Source of the DNA: Microcebus murinus | Lineage: Eukaryota > Chordata > Mammalia > Primates > Cheirogaleidae | Assembly (NCBI RefSeq): GCF_040939455.1 | Contig: NC_134116.1 | Coordinates: 70,387,900 to 70,451,899 of the forward strand | Reading direction: 5' to 3' | Length of the DNA: 64,000 nucleotides | In this document: piece by piece, positions 13,056 to 24,348 of the stretch | Position numbering within the stretch: position 1 is the first letter of the stretch | How the letters are laid out: every line of letters begins with the position of its first letter | Notes under the pieces: model-generated | What the model was told of the DNA's origin: nothing | The model's database searches: none | Seen by the model: the letters and a program-made list of their open reading frames with translations, nothing else | Position numbers and translations under genes: made by a program

Positions 13056-13387
13056 TTTTTTTTTTTTTTTTTTGAGACAGAGTCTCACTTTGTTGCCCAG
13101 GCTAGAGTGAGTGCCGTGGCGTCAGCCTGGCTCACAGCAACCTCAATCTCCGGGGCTCAGCGATCCTACTGCCTCAGCCTCCCGAGTAGCTGGGACTACA
13201 GGCATGCACCACCATGCCCGGCTAATTTTTTGTATATATATATTTTAGTTGGTCAATTAATTTCTTTCTATTTTTGGTAGAGACGGGGTCTCGCTCAGGC
13301 TGGTTTCGAACTCCTGACCTTGAGCAATCCGCCCGCCTCGGCCTCCCAAAGTGCTAGGATTACAGGCGTGAGCCACCACGCCCGGCC
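13056..13387 (-). mobile_element. Full-length strepsirrhine-type Alu, minus strand
   Basis: It starts with a T run of about 20 bases and gagacagagtctcac, ends with agccaccacgcccggcc, and carries between the monomers the AT-rich block with agttggtcaattaatttct. It is flanked by the 17-bp duplication tcttgttggatattttt at 13039-13055 and 13388-13404. A short ORF across the left border is an Alu read-through, not a gene. Confidence 0.95.
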
Positions 13388-14072
13388 TCTTGTTGGATAT
13401 TTTTAATGTTGCCAATTTTCCTGTAGGTATCTCTCAATGAACACAGTAAGTTAAATAACTTCTAACTGGAACCCTTGAGTCAGAGGATATCACTGTTTAT
13501 GAGTTTTAACACATATTGGTAAAAAACTAGTCAAAAGCTTATCCAGTCTATACTCATGTGTAAGTGATACATGACAGAGCATGTTTCACTGTACCATGGC
13601 AATGCTAGGTATTATCATTCAAAAATTTTAGTTTATTTAATGGTGAACAACATCTCACTCTTATTTTCATCTTCATTCTGTTGACTACTACTGATACTGA
13701 CTTTTTATAATGGTTTTTGCCTAGTATTTCACATTTTATGTCCATTGCCTATTTTTCTGTTGGTATGTTTGTAATTTTCCTAGTGTTTTATAAGAACTAA
13801 TATATATTAAACAGAGTGACAGTTTTGTATATTCCTACCATGCGGCATTATTCCATGACTTTATACATTTTAACTGCTTTCTAAAGTAAAAAGTACTCTA
13901 TCCAATTTATTGTTAAATATAAATTTCAAACATAAACCTTCTTCTACATGTCTACATTTCATGCAGAATCATCAACTAAATACAAATCATCAACTAAAAT
14001 AAGAAAAATAGTATTCAATGTGGCTAGTTTATAATAACTATATTAAGGAGTGCTGTCAACATTGAAACTGCT

Positions 14073-14112
14073 GTGAAATACCATATACATATATTTGTAT
14101 ATGGTGTTTCAC
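14073..14112. repeat. 17-bp stem hairpin with one mismatch
   Basis: The arm gtgaaataccatataca (14073-14089) and the arm tgtatatggtgtttcac (14096-14112) are reverse complements except for one position (a G-T wobble in one strand), with a 6-base AT loop. Not tied to a recognised element. Confidence 0.75.
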
Positions 14113-14709
14113 AATTTATGGCAAAGCCAATCTGTTTTTTACTTACCTTGAAAAAGTAATCATGGGATTGGAGGGTTCCATGAAAGCTTTTCTTTAAGTG
14201 CTCTTTTCCCTGAAGCTTTATTAAGCTATCTTTCTAACTCAAATTCCCATCAATATCTATATTTTTAAAATGCAGATTCTTCAACAAAAAGTAATTGCGC
14301 CCCAAAAAAGTAATTGCCAGTAACACCTAATTAACTAATCCCTTTAATCCATAATATAAGGAACATTAATAATAATGAAACATTCAGTACCTGGAAATGG
14401 AACTAGTAATACTAAAAGAGAACAGTAGGTCATGCAAGATAAAGTTAATTTTAATTTTTCAGGCTATTCCTATTCTTACTATAAAAACAAATTATATCAA
14501 ATTTTACCATGTTTTCAAAAATAACATCAATAAGCTTTCAGAGAAAGCTAAGGCTCAATCATTTTATAATCAGAAGTATGCAAAACACCCATAAGCCTAG
14601 ACACTAGGGCATTTAGTTTTAATACACAGCTTTCCTATAAAACTTAAATTATCACACACACATGACAGTGGAAGGTTTTTTTCAGGGAAGCCAAAGAGGG
14701 ATAACTTAC

Positions 14710-14817
14710 CACATCCCGAAAGACAACAGCACGAAGACGATTGATATCGACATCCTGAAGAAGTCTATCAGGATCCTTAATAGGAGAAAGGTTACCTGGA
14801 ACATTTTCTAATGGAGT
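14710..14817 (-). CDS. NBEA: NBEA exon ([13 protein letters not shown]...VVFRDV)
   Basis: A 108-bp exon of exactly 36 codons, phase 0 on both sides: [36 protein letters not shown]. The acceptor is ttttcaaag and the donor is gatgtg|gtaagt. The [18 protein letters not shown] block is one of the most conserved stretches shared by NBEA and LRBA. The preceding Pro-rich linker is NBEA-like. Because it is symmetric its skipping would not shift the frame, but the strong conservation argues that it is constitutive. Confidence 0.95.
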
Positions 14818-15059
14818 CTTTGAAAAGAAAAGAATTGTGAAGAAATAGTATATTGCAGAAAATTATACATTAGTATCACTTCACTTCCAATTTCTTTAAT
14901 TTAAGCTAAACTGGCCACATCATTTACCTCCTCCTCCTGAGTTAATATTTACTGACAAAAATAATCTATTACAAGGCACATTTTCTGTTCTCCTCTAGTC
15001 ATGTCACAGTTTTTCTTACTTGTGTTCTTCTTTATCAGCATAACTACCACTATAAACTC

Positions 15060-15200
15060 ACAAAGGCAGGTATAAGACTAGAGTAGAAAAGTGACTGAAC
15101 TTGGACTTGCCAAGATCTGGCCTCAAGTCTGTTGTGTGACCTTGCGCTTGTTACTAAAATTTCCTAAGCTTCACTTTCCCTACCTTTAAATAATAACTCT
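15060..15200 (+). repeat. MIR-like SINE remnant
   Basis: Contains MIR core-like wording (gtctgttgtgtgaccttgcg, aagcttcactttccctacct), typical of the tRNA-derived MIR family; diverged. Confidence 0.55.
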
Positions 15201-15689
15201 TTTTGAGTTTCTGGGTTTATTTATGAATCATCTTTTATATTATATGAGATTATTATGTTATATTACTATATAATATTTTATATGTGTAACCATTTCATGA
15301 TTTAGAAAAAGTTAGAAAGGTAAACTTAAAAAAAAATTCCAGTCACAGACCATTAAATCTGAAAGACATTAAAGATCATTCCAGCAAAATTCTTTTTATC
15401 ATTGAAGAAAAAAAAACCTATAAATTTTAAGTATATAGTCATATAGTAAACTAGTGAGTAAGCCAGTCTCCCTGAAACTCAATCAGGTATTTTTTCACCA
15501 ATGCAACATGTTAAGGATTGTGTGGAAGATAATATATGTATAATGCCAAATACAATTCATGCACGTAACAGGTATGTACTTGTTGTTACTCTAGCCAAAG
15601 AAAAATAAATAGACCCCTTTCTACTTTTCAATGGACATCAATCATGATATTCTACTCCTAAATTTAAATGTTTGATTCTTTTGCAGCAC

Positions 15690-15880
15690 AGGATAGTGAA
15701 ATGAGCAGGGTATTTGAAGGCTGATAGTTACTTGGTTTCTATTACAATTCTAAAACTTACCAGCTATTTGACCTTAGGTAAGATCTTACCCTCTCTTAAC
15801 CTCAACTATATCATCTAAATAATAAACTAATAATATTTATCACAGGATGATTAAAGAAAATAACATAATTTATAACACAG
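15690..15880 (+). repeat. MIR-like SINE remnant
   Basis: Contains taccagctatttgacctta and a splice of ctcttaacctcaactatatc and aggatgattaaagaaaataa, matching the MIR order (ctgtgtgacctt, cctcagtttcc, aggattaaatgag) with many changes. Confidence 0.6.
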
Positions 15881-16559
15881 ATGAATTTACAGCACAAACA
15901 AAAAAATAGAAATATTTTCATTCACATACCATTTTATACTTCACAAAGTATTTCTTTATCCCTAATCTAATTTGATCCTTATAAAGAATACATAATAGGA
16001 AAAGCTTGTATTATTATTGCTCCTTTTTATATATTAAAAAAATGAAGCCCCGTGAAGGTACACAACTTATGCAAGTCCATACAGGTTAGTAGCAAGGAAC
16101 TTTTGCTACCTCTTTAAAAAATTAACTGATTTACTTACTAAAGTCTCACATAAGAAATGCATAAACACAGGGAGGAAAAAAAAACAAACTACCACCCAGG
16201 TCTGTCTATTCTCTGTCGTGAGATGTTTTGTTTGTTTGTTTTGTTTTCAAGTCAAATCTTTACTTAATATTTTTAGATTTATTCCTTCTTATCCATTTTT
16301 TACTGCCAAAGTTCTTGCCAGAGAGGCACTGATTAGCTCAACTAAATTACTACAAATTTCCTTCTCATCAGGCTTTTCTGTCCACATTCTATAATCAGAG
16401 CAATATGGGGCTTGAAAATCTTGAAAGACTTCTGTTATCTATTGATTTAAGTACAGATACCTTTCAAATCTAAGCTCTTCAAAATACTAATTTATTTATT
16501 CATTTCATGAGTATATATAGAGTGGCAAAGTGTGCTGGAGAGGGGAATCAGTAATAATC

Positions 16560-16800
16560 AAAAATTCACTACTTGCTAGGAATCACTAAGTACTTTAATA
16601 CACTATTTCTTTTTATTTAATTTATACAAATGCTCTATAAATTAAGATTTATATCCATCTTAAAGACTGGAAAATTGAGGCACAGGAAACTAAGGAATTT
16701 GTCTTTGGGTCACAAAACTAGTAAATGGTAAAGCCAGAATGCAAACTCAGAACTGTCTGATTATAGAATCTCTGCTCTTTTTACAAAGCACTCACAGTGC
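16560..16800 (-). repeat. Old MIR-like remnant
   Basis: The wording aaaattgaggcacaggaaac, ggtcacaaaactagtaaatg and aatgcaaactcagaactgtc follows a common old MIR or L2-linked repeat in reverse orientation. Confidence 0.5.
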
Positions 16801-17379
16801 TATAAATGCTCTGCAGTTACAAAGATGTATAAGACATAGGACACTTTCTTCAAGTAACTATCAGTCTACTATGCCTACACAAATAATATGAGGCATTATT
16901 GCTGATGTGTTTATATCTAATCTCCTCAGCAATGAAGAACCCTGTGGAGTCTTGTGATCAATAAAATAATGCAAGGTCAAATTACGATATGAATATTTCC
17001 CTGACAGTAGTGGAAAATAAAAAAGGCTGCAATATTGCAAATAACCAACAGACACAATAAATAATGTGGTTGGTCTGCTTGAAAACTATTGAATTTTAAA
17101 GCCATAGAATTTTTAAATAAACTTCTATTCATGCCTTCACTTACTGAGCAAAAAATTATTGTGTCAATATTAAACATATTATTTCAAGTACAGTGAGTGA
17201 AAAGAAACATACAGGGTTTTACAAACACATCAAACAGAAGAACCTACCCTAGACTGGGGTGGCAGTGAGATGTCAGAAAATATTTTCCTGGGGGAGTAGC
17301 ATTTAGGGTAACCTAAAAGTTGAATGTATTTTAGCTGTGTCAAAAATAAAGATGAACATTTCAAGTAAAGAAAACTATG

Positions 17380-17697
17380 CAGGCCCAGAGCAATGGCTCA
17401 CACTTGGTAATCCCAGCACTTTAGGAGGCCAAAGTGGGAAGATCACTTGAGGCCAGGAGTTTGAGACCAGCCTGAGCACCTTGGAGAGACCGTCTCCACA
17501 AAAAATAAATAAAAAATTAGCTGGGTGTGGTGGTGTATGCCTGTGGTCCCAGCTACTTGAGAGGATTGCTTGAGCCCAGGAGTTGAAGGTTGCAGTGAGT
17601 TGTTTTAGCACCACTACATTCCAGCATTCCAGCCTGGGTACAGAACAAAATCTGTCTCAAAAAGAACAAAGAAAAACAAAAAACAACAACAAAAAAC
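17380..17697 (+). mobile_element. Old Alu (J-like), plus strand, with 13-bp TSD
   Basis: A full dimeric Alu beginning caggcccagagcaatggctc and ending in an A-rich tail with C interruptions. It lacks the strepsirrhine inter-monomer AT block and is more diverged than the Alus at 13 and 40 kb. It is flanked by aaagaaaactatg at 17367-17379 and 17698-17710. The minus-strand ORF inside it is spurious. Confidence 0.93.
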
Positions 17698-18361
17698 AAA
17701 GAAAACTATGGAAATCTGTAAAACGTTAAAAAAAAAAAGCATTCTTTTGATGACCAAAATAAAGTTGTAGTATAACTAAAATGGTAAAGGTATAAAGCTA
17801 CCACTGGGGAAGGGAAGGAAGCAACAACCAGTCATGCAGGACCTTGAAAGTCATGTTAACAAAACTAGATGTGATGTCAAGGGTCAGATAAGCATATGAT
17901 AAAGAGAACTAATTTAGAATGAGAATTACTGGTATATTCCAAAACACTACACTGTTCATTCATTTAATGGGCATTCAATAAATTTTTGTTGACTACTAAA
18001 TCTACCACCAAAAGCTCATCCATTTAAAAAAAGCATATACATTAAACTGTGAAAATATATTTAACTATTAAAAATAAAAATAACTAAGAATTCTTAGTGC
18101 TATATGTTGATATTATCCTTATAAGAATCCTATAAAGTAGAAACTATTCGTATTCTTCATTTCATAACCAAAACATGAAAGCTTCAGAAAGACTAAGCAA
18201 TCTTATAACACAATGATGAAGCAGAGAAGCCAGCACCAGAGCCTAGAGCTAACTGCAAGGCCATTGCTCTTATCATTGAGCAAGACCATGTTGCCTTATT
18301 CTAATAAACTTAAAAAAATTTTTCAGGTAAACTGTATTTGACATAAAAAATGTTTAATTAC

Positions 18362-18492
18362 CTTTGAAGCTGCGGTGGCAGTCACACTTTGGGGAATTTC
18401 TTGAGGTTTACTGCTTCCATGGGAAGATTTGTTTCCCCTGTCTCTTTGCCTTTGCCGGCATTCTAAACAGTTTCTCACAGCAACACAACAAA
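18362..18492 (-). CDS. NBEA: NBEA exon (VCCVAVRNCLECR...TATAASK)
   Basis: A 131-bp exon. After the split Val codon it reads CCVAVRNCLECRQRQRDR, then GNKSSHGSSKPQEIPQSV and TATAASK. The acceptor is ttaaatag and the donor is caaag|gtaatt. The first part, with four Cys, ends a conserved helix. The middle is a short basic, Ser/Gln-rich loop that differs between NBEA and LRBA, and its sequence here is of the NBEA type. It ends in phase 0 and joins TPLENVPGN. The loop probably projects from the solenoid. Confidence 0.94.
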
Positions 18493-18806
18493 CTATTTAA
18501 AAAATCAAAAACATTATTAATATAAATTATTGACTTTGATGTATTGGAAAAGTTGCTAGTTTATTTCTTTTTCTCTTTCTTTCCCTTTGCTCCATTCATT
18601 ATTACTCTTAAAATCAAATAGATGAGTTTTATTTTTTTAATTATGAAATATAGGAATGGGAATAAACATAAAATACATATGTACTTAATAGAAACAGAAT
18701 ATCCATATACTACCAGCCATGTGAAGAAACAGAACATTATCAGGACTTTTGAATCACTCAATATATTCTTCCTTATTTATTTTATTATCCTCCATTTTTT
18801 ACACTT

Positions 18807-19098
18807 TTTTTTATTGTGACAGGGTCATTCATTCTGTCACCCAGGTTGGAGTGGAGTGGCCTGATCACAGATCACAGTAACCTTGATCTCTTAGGCTTAT
18901 GCAAGACTCCCACCTCAGCCTCCCAAGTAGCTAGGACTATAGGCATACACCAGCACACTCAGCTAATTTTTTAATTTTTTGTAGAGATAGGGTCTCACTA
19001 TGTTGCCCTGGCTGGTGTCAAATCCCTGGCCTCAAGTGATCCTCCTGCCTTGGTCTCCCAAAGTGCTGGGATTACAGGCATGAGCCACTACACCTGGC
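18807..19098 (-). mobile_element. Old Alu (J-like), minus strand, with TSD
   Basis: A dimeric Alu in reverse, from a T run to gagccactacacctggcc. It is flanked by ccattttttacactt (18792-18806) and ccatttttcacactt (19099-19113), a 15-bp target duplication with one mismatch. Older than the strepsirrhine-type Alus. Confidence 0.92.
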
Positions 19099-19369
19099 CC
19101 ATTTTTCACACTTCTGAATTTTATGGATCAATAAAAACCTTTTAAGGCTTAAAATTCATATTAAATAAATTTTAATAGTAAAGTTTCTATCCTTAATTTG
19201 ACTATTTTGGTGACTATACCGACCACAACTTCGCATTTCAGGCAGTGATAGAGTACATCAGTATACTCAAGCCTCACAGTATCCAGCTTTCTTTATGATA
19301 GGGGAGTCTATGGGCTTTGTCAATAAGTATTCAATATGAATAAGCTTTTTATTTATTCATTTGTTTTAA

Positions 19370-19612
19370 GAAGCAGTAAAGTATTGTAATAAACAGTACA
19401 GACTTTGAAATCAGACCACGTGAGTTTGAATCCTGGAGCCACTTACGAGCTATGTGATCTTGGCCCAGCTGCTTAAACTACCTGTACCTCAGTTTCCACA
19501 TGTGTAAACAAGAATAAACATAGTAACTCTCTTGGAGGGCTATTGTGAGGATTAATTGAATTAATATAAATAAAGTGCTTAGAACAGTAAATAGCATACA
19601 AGGTGACAACTG
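19370..19612 (+). repeat. MIR SINE, well preserved
   Basis: The MIR order is clear: gactttgaaatcagacc, gagtttgaatcctggagcca, agctatgtgatcttgg, acctgtacctcagtttccac, ggctattgtgaggattaatt and aagtgcttagaacagtaaat. Confidence 0.8.
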
Positions 19613-19821
19613 TTTGTTTTATTATTAATATTACTCATTTATAAAAGTTTCCTGTGGGGGATAAAACAACTAAATCTGCTAGATATTGTGTAAAAAAAAA
19701 TAAATCTTCTAGGTATTATTCAGATAAAAACAAAATTAGGAGAAAAGTCTTGGAATATATCTAGAAATAAAAGCTCATAATAACCAAATAAATGCTGGTT
19801 TTAAGATACTGAGGCTTTTAA

Positions 19822-19867
19822 ATATATATATATATAAATGTATATTAATATATAGATAGATAGATAC
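19822..19867. repeat. TA/TAGA microsatellite
   Basis: A run of tatatatatata followed by tatatagatagatagata. A minus-strand ORF here translates it as a run of Ile-Tyr and is not a gene. Confidence 0.85.
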
Positions 19868-19916
19868 ATTATCTTTCTCACAAAGTTCAATCTGGCAGCT
19901 ACTGTCAAGTCTCTAT

Positions 19917-19941
19917 GAAAATGCCCTTGATGGGCATTTTC
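19917..19941. repeat. 10-bp perfect hairpin
   Basis: The arms gaaaatgccc and gggcattttc are separated by ttgat. Minor intronic structure with no known role. Confidence 0.75.
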
Positions 19942-20910
19942 CATACTGACCCACAGTAAATCAAAGTTCTTGGTTGTCAGAGTGATACCAATGTGATCAC
20001 ACTTTCTCACTTATAACAGACATGAAATGATTTCTCTCAACTTGCTTGTCTTTAAAAAGTATAAACAAAAAGAAAGTAGTTTTCATACCATCATTCTTAA
20101 TCCAAGTCCTTGCTCCTTCGTTGAATCAAAAACAACCTCTTCCCTGCAACTATATGGGTAGTTTTTTACATAACCTTTAAAAATTATGAGTGAAAAGAGT
20201 ACATATCAAGAAAGTCCTATTTCATGCCTTGCATCCTTATGTTCTGCTCATGCTGCAAGGCAAGTATAAAAAGAGCAGCTTTCTGATTGCTTTGAAAGTC
20301 TAAATAATATAAATAAATTTTCCCTTTAAGAGTGGTAAGAATGGTTCCTAAGAATGTTCTAAAGAACTCATTCAGATTTACTAAGAGTTTTCTGTGCTAA
20401 ATTTTCTTGCCACACAAGATAAAAGGTGAAGAGCATAGGTATAATAATGTTTATTAGGGATATCTGTTCACTCTGGGAAACAGTGAGATTAGGCAATTTT
20501 ATCCTTCTAGCATTATGTGTATAATAAGATTATGTCATTCATTTTCTTATGTTTGTGGGCTCAGGACACTCTACTCTCAATATTGGTTTACAAAAACAGA
20601 ATTCATAAATGGATTTGCATTAAAATCACTTCAATGAAGAGTGATGGTCTTACTGATTTTGAAAGAATTCTAAATATATTTTATTCTATTTCAAGTTATA
20701 AACCATTAAAGATTATCAATTCCCTGAAATCTCCAATGTGAAGATACAATGTTTTTGAATTTGGTAATTCTGATGAATTACAAGATAATCTCTATATTAT
20801 TAATATAGAATCATCAACTTATGTCATCAATATTTTATGTACCATAGAGCTTCATAAAACCAATTTGTAGGTTATTATTTAATGTGCACTGTTATTCTTA
20901 ACATACTTAC

Positions 20911-21091
20911 CTAGTCTTAGGCACTGTCGCATTAAACCTCCAGAAGACATATTTTTTTCAGCTTCGATCTCGCTAAAATTTAGAGAGCTGGCAAACACAA
21001 GTACATCGACCATAGCCATCAGTCGGCTGAGGAAAGTTACTGCTGTCTCAGCTGACATGCCTTGTGTCACTTCAATATTTTCCAATTCCGT
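20911..21091 (-). CDS. NBEA: NBEA exon ([13 protein letters not shown]...MRQCLRL)
   Basis: A 181-bp exon with 60 codons plus one base: [37 protein letters not shown] and [18 protein letters not shown], ending CLRL. The acceptor is ctttaaag and the donor is ctag|gtaagt. The run [15 protein letters not shown] is a buried solenoid helix rather than a membrane segment. The last base (g) joins tt of the next exon to give Val. A 36-bp perfect palindrome lies about 440 bp upstream of its acceptor in the intron. No defects seen. Confidence 0.95.
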
Positions 21092-21528
21092 CTTTAAAAA
21101 AGTAGAAGATTTAAGTCTTATTTAAAATTTGGAAATATAATACACGTACATAGATACCATAGGTAAACATAAGTTTAGTATATTTACTATATTTTGTAAA
21201 CAAAATAAATTATAAACTAATTCTATGTATCACTGGAGATGGTTATCAAATTTAGTTTACCTATCAATTATTCTTAAATAAACGAAGAGTCCATTTTAAA
21301 ATCAACGTTAGCTTTAAATATCTTTAGTTATAAAAACTACATTCTAAACTTCAGATCATTTCACAAAGATATTTAGAGATAACCATACATATGTACTTAT
21401 AGTAGTTTTGTGTTATTTCATTAATTTACAAAATATAAAATTTCTTTCTTTCTTAAAAATCTTCATTCTTATCAATAAAAAGATATGCTCTAAATTTTCT
21501 TTCCTATAAATGTATGATGAATAATAGG

Positions 21529-21564
21529 AAAGATATGGCAATGAAATTTCATTGCCATATCTTT
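21529..21564. repeat. 36-bp perfect palindrome in NBEA intron
   Basis: The arm aaagatatggcaatgaaa is followed with no spacer by its exact reverse complement tttcattgccatatcttt. It lies about 440 bp upstream of the acceptor of the exon at 20911-21091. Neither strand resembles a transposon end that I know. As RNA it would fold into a hairpin apart from a minimal loop. Confidence 0.95.
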
Positions 21565-23295
21565 GATATGGCATCAAAATGAGATGGCTATCAAATTAGA
21601 ATGTGTAACAATTTCTTATCCATTTTAGAATAAACTAAAACCACTAAGTACTTCATATGCACAATAAAACTCTAGGGTACAAATAATCAAGATGATCACT
21701 AACTCCTCTACAGATATTTAATTCATGACCTATAAAACACTAGCAATAAGGAGAATCATAGCATTCAAGATTAGATGCTGTACTTTCACTAAAATGTTGT
21801 CTATAATAAAATCTAATTTCTTAATTTCAGAGGAAATATTAAAAAGTATTCTGTTTCTTAAAATGTATAACTTTGTAGTTTTATAAGCAATGACAACATT
21901 TCTTATTTTTTCACTATGTACTATGTAACATTTTAATTATTTTTGTGCTTTAGGACTAGGCCGAATTTTCTCAGTGCCTCAAGGAATGGAGAAAAATAAG
22001 GAATGCTTTATAAATTAAAAAAAGTCTACTGTTTAAATTTTCTGAAAATAAGCATACTACCATGCTGATTAACCTTACCTCTTAACTAAATGATAAATTC
22101 AACTATAAGGAGAGCATATGTAATGGGTATCTGCTCCTAGTTAATGTTCCATTTTGACATTATTTATATCCACCATTCTACCTAAACTTCTTCCTGCTTA
22201 GAAGAAGCAGGAACATTAACATGGAAATGTGAGCAGAAAACACTGAGTGGAAAAAAAAAAAAAAACACACTCAAACATTTCCTGTGTACAAAGTGGGTAA
22301 TAAAAACGATAGACGACTACTACTGCAAGCATTATGTAACTAAACTCAGTTCTAAATACAGCAGAAAAGATATTAATAACAAACTTTCTTCCTTATATTT
22401 AAAATAAAAATAGGGTTAAAATCATTCTCTCTAAAAAAGCTTGGAAATAGACAGAAATTTGATTTTAATTGTTAATTTACAACATAATACCAATTTAGTA
22501 TCAATGGCCTAAAGAAATAACCAATTTTTTACTTGGATTTTTAAATGCAGATTCTTTATTTCCTTGCACTTCATGGATATACAGTGTCATTTCATAGCAT
22601 GATTTAAAAATCTATGACTATGATACAATAATTTATAAGAAAAAGCAAAAAATTCATTTTAAATCTGAATTTTCAAATTAGAGTGTTCTATAATGGAACA
22701 CAACCTGGCCATTACATAGGTCCATCAAATATTCTGAATACTTTTTCAAATTATTAGAATTTAGTTTATCTAGACATGTGTTCTAAAAATCTTTTATCAT
22801 TTTGAATTCCTGAAATTATGACACAGCTGCCCTGCTTTATTAGTTAACTAATGGTTTTATATTGAGTGTTTGGGTCCATCAAAATTTGCTTTCATTTTGA
22901 AATGGTGAATTATAAACAGAATTATTAAGTTGTCCATGTAATTCACCAAACTGTTATTTTTGAAAAAATAAAATAAAATTTTAAAGTGAAAAGCATTCTT
23001 AGCACAAACATAACCTAAAAGAGAATTCTTATGTTCTATATAAAATTAATTTATAAATATGATGAAATATTACATAAGCATAATAACATAGGGTTTAAAA
23101 TTAAAGATCACTCAATACAATTATTATTAAATCTTTAATGTGTTTCTTCCGATTTGCTTTCATTGGAATCAATTAAAATTTGAGTGTACATACGACTGTA
23201 ATATCACCGTTTTCATTATATTATTAGTCTACAGATTAGTGTAAATAATAAAATAGTAATACATCAAGCACTGGGACAATAATCCTTTCAAAGAA

Positions 23296-23414
23296 TCTTT
23301 TAAATATACAAAGAATATGTCTAATGTTAAAGATGACATGGAAACTCAAAATATAACCAAGTCAAAAATTTCATAAAGAAGTAAAAATAAAATTTGAAAC
23401 TGAAAACCTGAAAA
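23296..23414. repeat. Local direct repeat, copy 1 (about 119 bp)
   Basis: By hand alignment this segment is about 88 percent identical to 29434-29552 in the same orientation; both carry ggaaactcaaaatataacca. It begins about 20 bases beyond the donor of the 9-nt microexon. It matches no repeat family that I know. Confidence 0.85.
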
Positions 23415-23436
23415 TTACTACATAAGTAATACTAAC

Positions 23437-23445
23437 CTTAGAACC
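23437..23445 (-). CDS. NBEA: NBEA 9-nt microexon encoding Gly-Ser-Lys
   Basis: On the minus strand the sequence ggttctaag is preceded by a long pyrimidine-rich tract ending aatgcatgtccag and followed by gttagt. This gives an AG-bounded acceptor and a GT donor around exactly nine bases. It reads G-S-K in phase 0, between SPT of the upstream exon and TELENIEV of the downstream one. I recall neurobeachin forms with [14 protein letters not shown] at this place, and that memory led me to look here. It is too short for any ORF track. The tgc close to the 3' splice site is typical of SRRM4-dependent neural microexons (family knowledge). It may be included in some tissues only. Confidence 0.82.
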
Positions 23446-24348
23446 CTGGACATGCATTAGACAAAACAGACAACAGACCAAAAAAGTACAAGAAAAAGAA
23501 ATTATTAAATTAAATGAAAATACAATGTAAAATTGAAACAAAATAATATATTTTTAAATTATATTTGATTATTTTATTAAAAGCAAATTCTCAGAAGAGA
23601 TATTCATTTTATAAATTACATATGATTATGATAAATATCAAATATTTAGACTCCAATTTATTTTTTATTTTAGTAACTCTGCCAATACATATATAAGAAT
23701 AGTTCATGTATTAGAAATTGTACATACTCTATTTTACAAAACAAATATCTTTTCCTACTAGATGATTAATGAAACATTTTAATAAATAAGCTAATATAAT
23801 CCTTCTGCAAAAAAAAAAACACACAAAAAAAACCCCAAGAAACTGCCTCAGTATTGGTTTAAGCAGAAATAATTCAGGGAAATGAACTAGTTATACCACC
23901 TTCTGGAATTTTCTATAAGGAAATAATATAATTCGTTTTCTCAAACATACAGAACCCTTCCTATATTTCAAAATTCCCAGGAAGTTAATAAAAGAATGAA
24001 ATATTTGAGTGATTATAACTTAAAAATAACTTTCCCATGCTAGAAAAGAACTTACTGATATACTGAGACCTGCATGTGAATTAAGATAAGTAGACAGACA
24101 TTATACTAAGTTTCACAATCTTATTAAATAAATAATTATATTCATTATATTCAAAAATTAGATGAGATTAAGTTTCACAATAAAAGTCATTAACTGTCCC
24201 CTTTCTCTGATTTTGGACAATAAACATACGTGAGTATAAATTTCAAATTTCATGGTACATTGCATACAAAAACAGGTAACAGCATCCTGAGAATACTAAA
24301 GTATGATCAGTATTATGAGGTAAACAAAACTAAACCAAAAACAAAACA

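Larger units (their letters stand above)
14818..18361 (-). other. NBEA intron between exons 18362-18492 and 14710-14817
   Basis: An intron of about 3.5 kb with several old MIR/L2-type remnants (near 15.06-15.20, 15.69-15.88, 16.56-16.80 and 18.08-18.30 kb) and one plus-strand Alu with clear target duplications at 17.37-17.71 kb. I see no coding signal. Confidence 0.75.
18493..20910 (-). other. NBEA intron between exons 20911-21091 and 18362-18492
   Basis: An intron of about 2.4 kb containing an old Alu (18.8-19.1 kb), a MIR-like segment (19.37-19.61 kb), a short TA/TAGA microsatellite (about 19.82-19.87 kb) and a 10-bp stem hairpin (19917-19941). I see no coding signal. Confidence 0.75.
21092..23436 (-). 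other. NBEA intron between the 9-nt microexon and exon 20911-21091
   Basis: An AT-rich intron of 2,345 bp. It contains the 36-bp perfect palindrome at 21529-21564 and one copy of a locally duplicated segment at 23296-23414, close to the microexon donor. No interspersed repeat was recognised with confidence. Confidence 0.75.

Noticed and set aside
13008..13280. 90-aa ORF with a poly-Phe run
   Set aside because: It is a translation of the T tail and body of a minus-strand Alu.
14286..14320. Possible MADE1/mariner fragment (aaaagtaattgc twice)
   Set aside because: The likeness is limited to a short repeated word; no inverted arms or TA target duplications were seen.
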